Source: Elusimicrobia bacterium RIFCSPLOWO2_01_FULL_64_13 (GTDB taxonomy: Bacteria; Elusimicrobiota; Elusimicrobia; 2-02-FULL-39-32). From it: a stretch of DNA of 6,837 bases. Positions 1-5,587 of the stretch are shown here, one piece after another. How positions within the stretch are numbered: position 1 is the stretch's first letter; every line of letters starts with the position of its first letter. The notes below the pieces were generated by a model, which saw only the letters and a program-made list of their open reading frames with translations, did not search any database and was not told where the DNA came from. Position numbers and translations under genes: made by a program. Location of the stretch: the NCBI GenBank assembly GCA_001800095.1, contig MGUT01000008.1, positions 28,333-35,169 on the forward strand, written 5' to 3'.

Positions 1-1
1 T

Positions 2-1123
2 CCGGACCATAAGGACATCGTGCTGGCGACGCTGCGCATCGGCCAGTCCTACTACAACGCCGGCGACGACAAGAACGCGATCTCCGAGCTGGAGGCTTTC
101 TTGAGAAAATATCCCAAGGACGCGAAATCCCCGGAGACGCTGGACCTCCTCGAAGGCTCCATCAACCGCCAGGAAGCGGCCAATCCCGCCTTGAGACCGG
201 CGGGCACGGCCGTCCTGCGCGGACTCATCTCGGCCTTCCCCAACTCCCCCCTGGCCTCGGAATGCCAGTTCAGGATCGCCCGGAGATTCTTCAGCTGGAA
301 GGACTACGACGGCGCCGCCGCGGAATTCGAGAAGGTGATCGTCACCTATCCCGATTCTTCCCACATGTCCGAATCCCAGTTCTACGCCGCGGAGTGCTAT
401 TACAATCTGAAAAAATACGACAAGGCCATCCCGGCCTTCCGCCGTTTCGTCGCCAATTTCTCGGATTCCGAATTCTCCGCGGCCGCGTGGTTCCATCTGG
501 GAACGTCCCACTTCAATACGTCCGATTTCGAAGCGGCGATCGAGGCCTATTCCTCCTTGATCCGGCTCTATCCCGACTCCGAATTCACCAGCGCCGCGTA
601 CAACAACCTGGCCCTGGCGCAGAAGAAGATGCAGAAACTCACCGAGGCGGCGGACACCTACTCCAAGCTGGCCCTCAATTTTCCCGACGATCCCTACGCC
701 GTGGAAGCCCTTTTGGAGTCGGCCAAGCTGAAAAAAGAGCTCGAACGCTACGGCGAGGCCATCCTCGTTTTCCGCGATTTGGAGAACCGCTTCCCCCCGG
801 GGGACGACCGCAAGCTCGAGGTCCTGGCGTCCATCGGCGAATGCTACCTGGCGTCGAACGATCCCGAAGAGGCCGTCCGCACGTTCCGCGCCCTGGCGGA
901 CGCGGCCGGGTCCAACGTCAACTGGAAGCTGGAAGCCTTCCGGCAGATGGGGGAGATCTACGAAAAGCAGGCCAAATGGAGCGAGGCGGTCTCCGTCTAC
1001 ATGGAAGGTGGACGGACGGGCGGCAACCCCCAGGTGTCCAAAAGCTTCCGGGACCGCGCCCAGTACTTGAAGGACGCTTACCTTAGCGGTTCCGACCTGA
1101 AAACGACGGGGCAGGGGCAATAG
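2..1123 (+). CDS. TPR-repeat protein, CpoB/YbgF-like (5' partial)
   Basis: This is a helical tetratricopeptide-repeat scaffold, probably periplasmic and acting in protein-protein contacts. The frame is open from the left edge, so the true start and any signal peptide lie outside the window; the GTG at 20 is in frame but falls inside a repeat and has no ribosome binding site. Counting from that GTG as residue 1, TPR units lie at about 3-33, 79-112, 116-149, 153-186, 190-223, 227-258, 265-296 and 302-332, with a less regular helical pair at 40-75. The turn motif (PNS, PDS, SDS, PDS, PDD, PPG) recurs every 37 residues from 74 to 259. Repeats have the usual Y/F-A-x-Y and A-small-A packing, e.g. 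KYDKAIPAF. The gene ends 18 bases before the ExbB gene. TPR proteins such as CpoB and YbgF accompany Tol-Pal operons, which suggests a partner role with the downstream motor; an outer-membrane BamD-like or generic TPR function is possible. The repeats are certain, the role is inferred. Confidence 0.88.
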   Translation, partial: PDHKDIVLATLRIGQSYYNAGDDKNAISELEAFLRKYPKDAKSPETLDLLEGSINRQEAANPALRPAGTAVLRGLISAFPNSPLASECQFRIARRFFSWKDYDGAAAEFEKVIVTYPDSSHMSESQFYAAECYYNLKKYDKAIPAFRRFVANFSDSEFSAAAWFHLGTSHFNTSDFEAAIEAYSSLIRLYPDSEFTSAAYNNLALAQKKMQKLTEAADTYSKLALNFPDDPYAVEALLESAKLKKELERYGEAILVFRDLENRFPPGDDRKLEVLASIGECYLASNDPEEAVRTFRALADAAGSNVNWKLEAFRQMGEIYEKQAKWSEAVSVYMEGGRTGGNPQVSKSFRDRAQYLKDAYLSGSDLKTTGQGQ

Positions 1124-1126
1124 AAT

Positions 1127-1132
1127 AGGAGG
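1127..1132 (+). promoter_or_regulatory. Shine-Dalgarno AGGAGG for the ExbB gene
   Basis: A perfect AGGAGG lies just after the TPR gene's stop and 9 bases before the TTG at 1142. No ATG or GTG is available in that frame between the upstream in-frame stop at 1121 and the TTG, so this site fixes a TTG start. Confidence 0.85.
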
Positions 1133-1141
1133 CTGACTCGA

Positions 1142-1774
1142 TTGGGCGATATCAATTGGATTGAACTTTTCTTCAGCAGTTTCACTCTTTGGGTCCTTCT
1201 GGGATGCTCCGTCTTGAGCGTGACCGTGACCATCGAGCGATGGTGGTTCTTCCGCAAGATCCGGTTCAATCCGCGCCAATTCCTGGAGATGCTGGGGAAG
1301 ATCCACGCCCTCGTCAGCCAGAACAAGGCCGAGGACGCCCTGGTGGCCACGCAGAGCATGGTCGGACCGATCGCGGACATCGTGCGCACCGCCCTCACCA
1401 ACCGCAACCGCAGCAAGGTCGAGCTGGACGAGCTCCTGACCGCCGCGCGCATGGAGCAGCGGCTGGTGCTCGAGAAGTACCTGGGCATCCTGGGCACCCT
1501 GGGGAATACGGCGCCCTTCATCGGGCTCTTCGGGACGGTGGTGGGCATCATCCGGGCCTTCCATGACCTGGCCGTGTCCGGTTCCGGCGGACCGGCCGTG
1601 GTGGCCGCGGGCATCTCCGAGGCCCTGGTGGCCACGGCCGCGGGGCTCCTGGTGGCCATCCCCAGCGTCGTCGTCTTCAACTACTTCATGAAAAAAGTCA
1701 AGGTGATGGCCACGAACATGGAGGTCTCCTCCATCCGCCTTCTCGTGATCCTTCACGGCCGGCGCGAGGGCTGA
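1142..1774 (+). CDS. exbB: ExbB/TolQ/MotA-family proton channel protein
   Basis: This is the inner-membrane channel subunit of a proton-motive-force-driven motor; ExbB/TolQ proteins form a pentamer around a dimer of ExbD/TolR. The 210-residue product is close to the family size (E. coli TolQ 230, ExbB 244). Three membrane segments lie at about 8-30, 115-140 and 152-181, with a long charged cytoplasmic loop at about 40-110. The family signature is clear: LGTLGNTAPFIGLFGTVVG (117-135), followed by ISEALVATAAGLLVAIPS (158-175). Thr132 and Thr165 match the conserved channel threonines of TM2 and TM3 (E. coli ExbB T148 and T181), and Glu160 matches E176. Translation starts at TTG behind a perfect Shine-Dalgarno. 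The gene is followed 17 bases later by the first ExbD gene. Sequence alone does not separate ExbB from TolQ; the neighbouring tonB favours the exbB name. MotA or flagellar function is unlikely because no MotB lies nearby. Confidence 0.93.
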   Translation: MGDINWIELFFSSFTLWVLLGCSVLSVTVTIERWWFFRKIRFNPRQFLEMLGKIHALVSQNKAEDALVATQSMVGPIADIVRTALTNRNRSKVELDELLTAARMEQRLVLEKYLGILGTLGNTAPFIGLFGTVVGIIRAFHDLAVSGSGGPAVVAAGISEALVATAAGLLVAIPSVVVFNYFMKKVKVMATNMEVSSIRLLVILHGRREG

Positions 1775-1791
1775 CCGGAGGGACTCGCCGC

Positions 1792-2334
1792 ATGGCCGAA
1801 TACATCGGGCCGGAGCGCCGCCGCGCCTACCGCGACGAGGCCGAGGAATCCAAGCTCACCCTCCAATCGCGCTCGACCGAGCGGGTCCATTCCACCGAAG
1901 GCGTCTTCGAGCAGGACGCCATCACCGAGATCAACGTCACCCCGCTCGTGGATGTGGCGCTCGTGCTCGTCATCATCTTCATGGCCGTCTCGCCCTTCAT
2001 GCTCCAGGCGGGCCTCACCGTCACCGAGTCCAAGGCCGGGGCCGCGAAAGGCAAGGCCTCCCTCAAGGAGAACATCCAGATCAGCCTGACGGAGGAGAAC
2101 ATCCTCCTGGTGAACGGGGAGGAAGTGCGGATAGAGGACCTCGGCGGCCGGATCAAGGAGCTCCTCCCGAAAGCCAAGGACGGCCTCGTGACCCTTCAGG
2201 CGGAAAAAACGAATCTGGTGGGGCAAGTGGTGGAGATCCTCGACATCTCCAAGCAATCGGGAGCTAAAAAGGTGGCCATCCTGAACAAGCACGGTTCCGA
2301 AGAGGAAACCCCCCCGGAGGGCAAGGCGCCATGA
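1792..2334 (+). CDS. exbD: ExbD/TolR-family protein, first copy, with N-terminal extension
   Basis: This is the stator-partner subunit, with one membrane helix and a periplasmic domain, that inserts into the ExbB pore. The 180-residue product has a membrane segment at about 51-70 starting with the family hallmark EINVTPLVDVALVLVIIFM (46-64). Asp54 is the proton-carrying aspartate (E. coli ExbD D25). The periplasmic domain runs from about 71 to 167 (NIQISLTEENILLVNGEEV, then VTLQAEKTNLVGQVVEILD), ending in an acidic, proline-containing tail. The cytoplasmic N-terminus is long, about 45 residues against about 20 in E. coli ExbD, and starts with a basic patch (GPERRRAYR, 6-14) followed by an acidic stretch. 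The ATG at 1792 has GGAGGGA at 1777-1783, 8 bases upstream, so the extension appears to be truly translated. The stop overlaps the next gene's start as ATGA. It is a paralogue of the second ExbD at 3097. Confidence 0.93.
   Translation: MAEYIGPERRRAYRDEAEESKLTLQSRSTERVHSTEGVFEQDAITEINVTPLVDVALVLVIIFMAVSPFMLQAGLTVTESKAGAAKGKASLKENIQISLTEENILLVNGEEVRIEDLGGRIKELLPKAKDGLVTLQAEKTNLVGQVVEILDISKQSGAKKVAILNKHGSEEETPPEGKAP
2316..2321 (+). promoter_or_regulatory. Shine-Dalgarno GGAGGG inside the end of exbD
   Basis: GGAGGG lies 9 bases before the ATG at 2331, inside the last codons of the first exbD gene. With the ATGA stop/start overlap it indicates translational coupling of the exported-protein gene to exbD. 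Confidence 0.7.
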
Positions 2335-3092
2335 AACGGGCTTGCCGTTTCTGGGCGGCGGTCGCGGGGTGCGCGGCCTTGTGCGGGGGGCCATGGGCGC
2401 TGGGCGCCTCTCCGGGAAACCGGGCCGTGGTCCGGACTTCGGACGGGAGCTTTTTACGGGGGACGATCCTCAACCGCGAAGACGGCCTCCTCTCCCTTCG
2501 GACCGGCGACGCGGAGACCCTGCTGGTCCCTCTGGAAGAAGTGGTCTCCATCAACGGGGAGGTCCCGGAACGGTATTTCCGGCGGTTCGTCCCCGTCATT
2601 CCCGCTGAAAAATTCGAGACCGTGACCGTTCCGGTCCGGCCGGACCTCGAGCTCCGGTTCAGGTTCCCGTCCGATTGGGCCCGCCAGTCCCAGGCCGGCG
2701 GAATGCTTTTCACTCCTCCGGATTCGGATCCCCTCTGGGACGGAACGCGCGCGAGCTTGAGGGTGGAGTCCCCGATCCAGGCCGGCACCCCGGCCAGCCT
2801 GGAGGCCGCCGCGGACCAACTGGCCGCCTCCGGAGCGGCCCTCTCCAGCCGGACCAGGGAAGTGGTCGGTTCGACCTCGGCCCTCGTTACGGCCGCAATG
2901 GACCGGAACGGCCATTACAGCCGCGCCTTCACCCAGATCCTGGGTGGGGCCGGCGCCACGGTCTTCCTCCAGTTCACCATCAGCCATCCGTCGGAGGAGC
3001 GCCTCCACCGCCCCATCGCCTCCGTCCTCATTAAAACCGTCACGCGTTCCTTCGTTCTCCGGGAACCCTTGACGACGGAGCTGGGGAACTAG
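2331..3092 (+). CDS. Exported protein: Sm/SH3-like small barrel plus PsbP/Mog1-like domain, unknown function
   Basis: I do not recognise a named family. The 253-residue product begins with a type I signal peptide (MKR, hydrophobic to about residue 24, cleavage probably near ALGA-S, 26/27), so it should be periplasmic. Residues 32-77 read as a small beta barrel of SH3 or Sm-like type (VVRTSDGSFLRGTILNRE, then LLSLRTGD, then VPLEEVVSING), a pattern of short strands around a DG turn. Residues about 98-241 resemble the PsbP/Mog1 (DUF1795-like) fold: an FRFPSDW strand-turn, a sleeve of strands, a helix beginning TPASLEAAADQL, then YSRAFTQIL and a closing helix IASVLIKTVTRSF. Both fold calls are inferences from pattern. 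A VAGC at 11-14 could be read as a lipobox, but the hydrophobic run before it is too short. The gene starts in an ATGA overlap with exbD and ends 4 bases before the second exbD, so it is very likely expressed with the motor and may be a periplasmic accessory of it. Confidence 0.85.
   Translation: MKRACRFWAAVAGCAALCGGPWALGASPGNRAVVRTSDGSFLRGTILNREDGLLSLRTGDAETLLVPLEEVVSINGEVPERYFRRFVPVIPAEKFETVTVPVRPDLELRFRFPSDWARQSQAGGMLFTPPDSDPLWDGTRASLRVESPIQAGTPASLEAAADQLAASGAALSSRTREVVGSTSALVTAAMDRNGHYSRAFTQILGGAGATVFLQFTISHPSEERLHRPIASVLIKTVTRSFVLREPLTTELGN
3083..3088 (+). promoter_or_regulatory. Weak G-rich ribosome binding site for the second exbD
   Basis: GGGGAA lies 8 bases before the ATG at 3097. 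It is a poor match to AGGAGG. A better GGAG at 3077-3080 is 16 bases away, which is too far, so translation probably depends on ribosomes finishing the upstream gene, whose stop is only 4 bases before this start. Confidence 0.45.
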
Positions 3093-3096
3093 CCCG

Positions 3097-3531
3097 ATGG
3101 GCATGCAGTCCGGTCCCCAGGATGACATCGTCACGGGCATCAACGTCACGCCGCTGGTGGATGTGGGCCTGGTCCTCGTCATCATCTTCATGGTCACGGC
3201 CCCGCTGTTCGAGCAGCCGGCCCTGCAGGTGAACCTCCCGCAGGCCAACACCCAGGAAGGGGAGGAGCAGGAGAACGTGACCATCACCCTCACGAGGGAA
3301 GGGCAACTCGCCATCAACGAGGCGGAGGTGACGCTGGAGACGATGGAGTCCGTGCTGCGTTCCAAGCTCGCCAAGACCGCGGACAAACACGTGATCCTGC
3401 GGGCGGACAAGGAGTCCCTGCACGGGGACCTCCTTTCCGCCATGAGGATCGCCAAGGAGGTGGGGGCCAAATCCATGGCCATCGCCACCGAGCCGCGCGC
3501 CCATGGGCCGGGGCAGGTCCCCAAGGGATGA
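3097..3531 (+). CDS. exbD: ExbD/TolR-family protein, second copy
   Basis: This is a second stator-partner subunit. The 144-residue product has the usual ExbD length (about 140) and lacks the long N-terminus of the first copy. The membrane segment is at about 18-38, with the hallmark GINVTPLVDVGLVLVIIFM (14-32); Asp22 is the conserved proton-carrying aspartate. The periplasmic domain follows at about 40-132: QVNLPQANTQ, then VTITLTREGQLAINEAEVTL, HVILRADKESLHGDLLSAM and a final GAKSMAIAT strand. Its C-terminal tail is short and basic. Start choice is slightly uncertain, since Met1 (3097) and Met3 (3103) are both possible; the first has the better-spaced G-rich site. Its stop overlaps the tonB start as ATGA. 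Two unlike ExbD proteins beside one ExbB suggest either a heterodimeric ExbD or two alternative motors sharing one channel; sequence cannot decide between these. Confidence 0.93.
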   Translation: MGMQSGPQDDIVTGINVTPLVDVGLVLVIIFMVTAPLFEQPALQVNLPQANTQEGEEQENVTITLTREGQLAINEAEVTLETMESVLRSKLAKTADKHVILRADKESLHGDLLSAMRIAKEVGAKSMAIATEPRAHGPGQVPKG

Positions 3532-4601
3532 AGCCCGCGATGGGAGGCCCGGACTGGCAGATCCTGTGGGGGACCCCGCAGGGCCTGTTCACGGTGGAGC
3601 GCAAATATCTGGAGATCGCCTTCTTCTTCGCCCTCCTCATGCACGCGGCCCCCTTCGGTCTGATCTGGCGCAAGCACGCCGTCGATAAGACGGAGCGGGT
3701 GGTCACCCTGCAGAACGTGGACCTGATGGAGCCCGAAAGCGAACTGCCGCCTCCGCCTCCGGTCGAGGAGTTCCGCAAACCCAAAAGCGCCCTGGAATTC
3801 TTAAAGATGGCCCTGCCGGTCTTCACCAAACCCAAGCCCATACCGCAGATCCGCGAGATCGCGGCCGTCCCGCAGATCCGCCAGCCCAAGATCGCCGAAC
3901 CGGAAAAGCTGGTGGAAAAGAAAATGGATCTCCGCGCCGCCCCCGAGATCAAGCTGAACGCGCCCCGGATCGAGACCGCTCCGTCCATCGCCCTGCGCAA
4001 GCAGGCCCCCATCAAGCTGGAGGAGGTGGGCTCCCGGGCCGTGGCCGTGCCGGTCCAGCCGCCTTCCATCCAGCTCGACCGGCCGGGCCTCTCGGGCAAG
4101 ATGGCGGAGATTTCTCCCGTGCGCCTGCCTCCGCCCGTGGCGGCTCCGCCCCCCTCCACGGAAAAGCTGCCGCTGGGCTACGCCCCGCGCGGAGGGTTCC
4201 GGCTCGACCAGCCGCGGGAAGTGGCCCGGGCCGCGCCCAAACCGGTGGTGGAATCCCCCATCGCCGCGCCCAAACCTTCTTCCAAGGGCGCGGACCTGAA
4301 CATCTCCAGGGAAAAGGTCAAGATCACGGGACCCTTGTCCCAGAGGAAGGTGGTGAAGTCGTCCGTGCCGAATTATCCCGGCTGGGCCCGCGCCCGGAAC
4401 ATCGAAGCCGACGTCGCCATCCGCTTCACGGTCTCGCCGGGCGGGAGCGTCCTCGACGACATGGTCGTGCAGAGGACCTCGGGGCATCCCGAACTGGACA
4501 AGCTGGCCCTGGAAGCCCTGCGCAAATGGCAATTCACTCCCCTCAAGGACGGCCGGCAGGTCCAGTGGGGCGTCATCACATTCCGATACACATTGGAGTA
4601 A
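3528..4601 (+). CDS. tonB: TonB-family energy transducer
   Basis: TonB-type proteins are anchored in the inner membrane, contact ExbB/ExbD, and reach across the periplasm to pull on outer-membrane partners. The 357-residue product (E. coli TonB is 239) has a 26-residue cytoplasmic start, one membrane helix at about 27-46 with His39 in LLMHAAPFG matching the essential His20 of E. coli TonB, and a long Pro/Lys-rich spacer at about 50-275. The spacer contains a five-proline run (75-79), two PQIR repeats (106-109, 115-118) and two AAPKP repeats (235-250). The C-terminal TonB domain, about 279-357, is clear: a YP pair (283-284), DVAIRFTVSPGGSV, RTSGHPELDKLALEALRKWQFTP, and a final TFRYTL strand. 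Translation starts in an ATGA overlap with exbD; Met5 (3540) is an alternative. The YP motif and domain length favour TonB over TolA. No TonB-dependent receptor gene is in the window, so the outer-membrane target is unknown. Confidence 0.93.
   Translation: MKPAMGGPDWQILWGTPQGLFTVERKYLEIAFFFALLMHAAPFGLIWRKHAVDKTERVVTLQNVDLMEPESELPPPPPVEEFRKPKSALEFLKMALPVFTKPKPIPQIREIAAVPQIRQPKIAEPEKLVEKKMDLRAAPEIKLNAPRIETAPSIALRKQAPIKLEEVGSRAVAVPVQPPSIQLDRPGLSGKMAEISPVRLPPPVAAPPPSTEKLPLGYAPRGGFRLDQPREVARAAPKPVVESPIAAPKPSSKGADLNISREKVKITGPLSQRKVVKSSVPNYPGWARARNIEADVAIRFTVSPGGSVLDDMVVQRTSGHPELDKLALEALRKWQFTPLKDGRQVQWGVITFRYTLE
4595..4598 (+). promoter_or_regulatory. Shine-Dalgarno GGAG deciding the ATG at 4604
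   Basis: GGAG, within the last codons of tonB, lies 5 bases before the ATG at 4604. This supports 4604 over an in-frame upstream start at 4526 that would add 26 non-signal-like residues and overlap tonB by 76 bases. Confidence 0.6.
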
Positions 4602-4603
4602 CC

Positions 4604-5587
4604 ATGAACTTGAGCCCGTCACGCGCGAATTCGTTCAAAATCCGGAGGACTCCCCGGAACCTTCTGGCGGTCCTGTGGTCCCTGGCCTGGGGGATATCCT
4701 GCGGGGGATGGGCCCACGCGGAGGAAGCCGCTCCCTCGGGCGTCCTGCCCGAGGTCATCATCAAGGGCGGAGATAAACGGGGAGTCCGCAGCGAGAAGCC
4801 GCCTCTGAAAATCGAGATGGACCCGAACGAACCCGTGCTCCCGGCCATGGAAGTGGAGCGGGAACCCCTGGAACGGCAGCCGGAATCCTTGCGAAGCCCC
4901 CGCGCGGGTTTCGCCGAATCCCTCCATAACCAGAACGCCGTGCTCCCGGCCCGGACGCGCCTGGCCAAGGATCCCGTGAAGGTCTTCTACCCCTTGCGCG
5001 AGATCCTGGCCGTGTCGCCTTCGCTTTTTCAGGAGATCGGGACCGGCTGGGAGATGGTGATCACGGACTCGGACGGAAAACGTTTCCGCCGTTTCGACGG
5101 ACGGGGACTGCCTCCCGGAAGCCTGCCCTGGAACGGCCGGAGCGACTCCGGCCATATCGCCGAGGTGGGCAAGACCTATTCTTTCGTGATCAGCTACAAG
5201 GACACCCGGGGGCAGTCGCGGAATTTCGTGGGAGAGCCGTTCCGTTTCGACGGCGTCATCCACCAGGAATCGCGCGGCCTGGTGATCAGCCTGGCCAGCC
5301 AGGCGGTCTTTGAGAGGGACAAGGGATTCGGAGAGCAGGAGGCGGTCAGCGATTCAGGGACGGACCTTCTGCAGGAGACGGCGGATTGGATCCGGCGGAA
5401 CTATTTCACGCTGCCCATCAAGGTGGACGGCTACGCCAAGAACTCCCAGCAGGCCGAGACCCGCGCCGCCACGGTCGCGCGGGCCATGGAGAAGATCCTC
5501 CTCCTCCCCCGCCCCGATATCGCTTCCAGCGGCGCCATGTCGGGGCTGCAGGAAGAGCGGATCGAAGTCACCATCATCAACCGTTAG
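4604..5587 (+). CDS. Exported protein with FlgD-Ig-like and divergent OmpA-like domains
   Basis: The 327-residue product starts with a signal peptide: a basic n-region (FKIRRTPRN), a hydrophobic core at about 20-33 and AHA before a likely cut at 39/40, so the protein should be periplasmic or outer-membrane associated. The mature N-terminus has LPEVIIKGGDKR (48-59), which resembles a TonB box, then a charged, low-complexity linker to about 120. Residues about 147-217 look like a FlgD-Ig/CHU-type beta sandwich (WEMVITDSDGKRFRRF, LPWNGRSDSGHIAEVGKTYSFVISYKDTRG). Residues about 226-327 look like an OmpA/Pal-type domain: VISLASQAVF, a helix, PIKVDGYAKN, TRAATVARAM, and a final ERIEVTIINR strand. 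Where OmpA domains read G-H-T/A-D, this one has G-Y-A-K (Lys279), while the second ligand residue seems kept as Arg287, so peptidoglycan binding is doubtful. It begins 2 bases after tonB and is the operon's last gene. The Ig and OmpA calls are pattern-based; the function is unknown. A GISC at 30-33 is a poor lipobox. Confidence 0.85.
   Translation: MNLSPSRANSFKIRRTPRNLLAVLWSLAWGISCGGWAHAEEAAPSGVLPEVIIKGGDKRGVRSEKPPLKIEMDPNEPVLPAMEVEREPLERQPESLRSPRAGFAESLHNQNAVLPARTRLAKDPVKVFYPLREILAVSPSLFQEIGTGWEMVITDSDGKRFRRFDGRGLPPGSLPWNGRSDSGHIAEVGKTYSFVISYKDTRGQSRNFVGEPFRFDGVIHQESRGLVISLASQAVFERDKGFGEQEAVSDSGTDLLQETADWIRRNYFTLPIKVDGYAKNSQQAETRAATVARAMEKILLLPRPDIASSGAMSGLQEERIEVTIINR

Noticed and set aside
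20..22. GTG as the true start of the TPR protein
   Set aside because: The frame is open to the left edge, the codons before it continue the first repeat, and no Shine-Dalgarno or signal peptide is present; the gene is truncated by the window.
262..1086. A 274-codon plus-strand frame inside the TPR gene
   Set aside because: The overlapping frame has regular TPR repeats, whereas this one gives an Arg-rich product typical of a shifted frame in GC-rich DNA.
2454..3677. A 407-codon open frame on the minus strand
   Set aside because: It lies opposite the exported protein, the second exbD and the start of tonB, all with clear family motifs or a signal peptide. Its product is low-complexity Arg/Gly-rich with no recognisable domain, as expected for the antisense of GC-rich coding DNA.
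4526..4603. An upstream start for the OmpA-like protein
   Set aside because: It would overlap tonB deeply and place 26 polar residues before an otherwise normal signal peptide; the ATG at 4604 has a GGAG 5 bases upstream.
3801..4622. A 273-codon open frame on the minus strand opposite tonB
   Set aside because: His/Gly/Arg-rich sequence without any domain, mirroring the Pro/Lys-rich TonB spacer; no ribosome binding site or neighbour supports it.
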